A stretch of 64,000 nucleotides of DNA from Limnephilus marmoratus (lineage: Eukaryota > Arthropoda > Insecta > Trichoptera > Limnephilidae). The position numbers and the translations under genes are program-made. The stretch is taken from positions 15,518,001-15,582,000 of the forward strand of contig OU862919.1 of NCBI GenBank assembly GCA_917880885.1, written 5' to 3'. How positions within the stretch are numbered: the stretch's first letter is position 1; each line of letters opens with the position of its first letter. The notes under the pieces were generated by a model. That model saw only the letters and a list, made by a program, of their open reading frames with translations. It did not search any database and was not told the origin of the DNA. This document shows positions 63,013-64,000 of this stretch, in pieces.

Positions 63013-63173
63013 CCAGTTTGAGTGTTAATGACCATTTTATAAATCCGATAGGAACTGATTACAAAAATAACCAGTTCCTCGGATCCACTGGGGTTTTAGT
63101 TCGGTTTCGGCCAGTTTGAGTGTTGGTGACCATTTAATAAATCCGATAGGAACTGGTTCCAAAAATAGCCAGT
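63013..63173. repeat. 97-bp spaced direct duplication
   Basis: CCAGTTTGAGTGTT.(A/G)TGACCATTT..TAAATCCGATAGGAACTG(A/G)TT.C.AAAATA.CCAGT occurs at 63013-63076 and 63110-63173 with few changes. Confidence 0.85.
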
Positions 63174-63751
63174 GACAAAGTAACCGTGACAGGCAATGAA
63201 GTCATATGTAATATGTAGCCGCGTCATACTATAATTCACAATTCGTCAAGTATTACCGTCAATCTTTCCATATCCAGAAAGATAATTAAATTCTTTAAAT
63301 CCGTAGTACTTATACCTAAGGGGAAACGTCCCCTTGCGAGGTGCCGACGGAAGTGGCGACATGTCTTGACGAATTCTTGAACTCGAAACCGAATTACAAC
63401 GGTAGCTTTGCTTGAAATTTCACATTCACGGATGTTTACATGGTGCGGCGGACATGCATTCGAAACCGGGTTCTTAATATCAACCACGCAGATGTTACCC
63501 AATTAATAACGTTCGATTTGAAAATCTTTATTATGATTTGAAAATGGTACATTTAGGTCATATAAGAGTCGATTTAAGCCAGAAATCTTTCCTGATAAAT
63601 AAAAACTTTCGAGGTAGTACGGTCTAACTTGAAATCTGTGTTTTCTCCCTGATACCTACATGTACAATTTTAAAGCTAAAACCGTAAGTATCTCGTCCTC
63701 ATCAGAACTTGACATATCGTGACGTCTACGTAATTATTTACCAAATACTTA
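63174..63751. other. Unassigned stretch
   Basis: A minus frame of 88 residues (63236-63502) is open but shows no recognised domain; I leave it unannotated. Confidence 0.3.
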
Positions 63752-64000
63752 AGGCTCCGCAACTGGGCTCGAAAAGAAAAAGATGGAGATATACGAAATT
63801 ACGAATGTAAGAGGAGGGCGCTAACATTTACAGCGACAAAATCGATGCGAAAATTGCGAAAATGTTTAATAAAACACGACTCGTTTAAAAAAGAGCAAAA
63901 ATCTCGCGGGTAGCATCTTAAGTATCATTTAAAGAAACATTGTGAATTTTTTCACAAATACACTTTAAAAGATAATAGAAACAAACTTGTTTTTAATAAT
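63752..64000 (+). repeat. Unclassified dispersed repeat, copy cut by the window end
   Basis: TAAGGCTCCGCAACTGGGCT, CGAAAAGAAAAAGATGGAGA, ACATTTACAGCGACAAAATC, GTTTAATAAAACACGACTCG, GAGCAAAAATCTCGCG. Same family as 61755-62120, opposite orientation, about 1.6 kb away; together they form a loose inverted pair. Confidence 0.7.

Noticed and set aside
63236..63502. 88-residue minus-strand ORF near the window end
   Set aside because: No domain, no promoter, and length within chance for a locally less AT-rich stretch.

Overview
This window looks like repeat-dense nuclear DNA from an insect. It is AT-rich, holds no intact host gene that I can recognise, and almost everything identifiable is a transposable element or tandem repeat. 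The families present (CR1/Jockey-type and RTE-type non-LTR retrotransposons, a Penelope-like element with GIY-YIG, SINEs, and hAT- and piggyBac-type MITEs) are typical of insects. I cannot name the species, and the order (Lepidoptera, Hemiptera or other) is a guess.

Layout. 1-4474: an LTR-like element with identical 145-bp terminal direct repeats, holding a 16-copy 87-bp array, a 153-bp array and a minus-strand TATA/Inr promoter. 5247-11186: an apparently intact non-LTR retrotransposon (family A) with two 5' UTR monomers, ORF1 (PHD finger, coiled coil, FP/RRM-like domain), an unexpected 324-aa middle ORF, ORF2 (endonuclease plus reverse transcriptase) and a 68-nt poly(A); an older relative follows. 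12-25 kb: sparse remnants of RTE and Jockey-type elements and SINEs. 25288-26161: a near-perfect 487-bp palindrome continuing into a 71-bp array of hairpins, then a TTAA-flanked piggyBac-type MITE and RTE debris. 33345-35590: two head-to-head Penelope-like copies, each ending in a hammerhead-ribozyme-like motif. 36.5 kb: a pseudogene of a multicopy insect protein. 39-40 kb: a 33-bp satellite. 41-49 kb: SINEs, tRNA-like sequences and a Jockey-type remnant. 49.0 and 55.1 kb: two related hAT-type MITEs. 50085-54160: a decayed relative of family A carrying two endonuclease-like domains in a row. 55-64 kb: SINEs, a 62-bp minisatellite and an unclassified dispersed repeat.

The parts interact as parasites and partners. 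One LINE family (here LINE-B: 18.4, 27.3, 54.2 kb) shares its two-tier 3' stem-loop with about ten short elements (SINE-B), which suggests that LINE-B mobilises SINE-B. A second pairing joins a tRNA-like head to an RTE-type tail at 33.0 kb. The best candidates for something undescribed are the middle ORF of family A, whose stop overlaps the ORF2 start as ATGA, together with the matching extra endonuclease-like ORF in its relative at 50 kb. Next are the palindrome/hairpin array and the minisatellite-bearing LTR-like element.

All calls come from reading sequence and translations by eye. Family names rest on recognised motifs, not on a database search.
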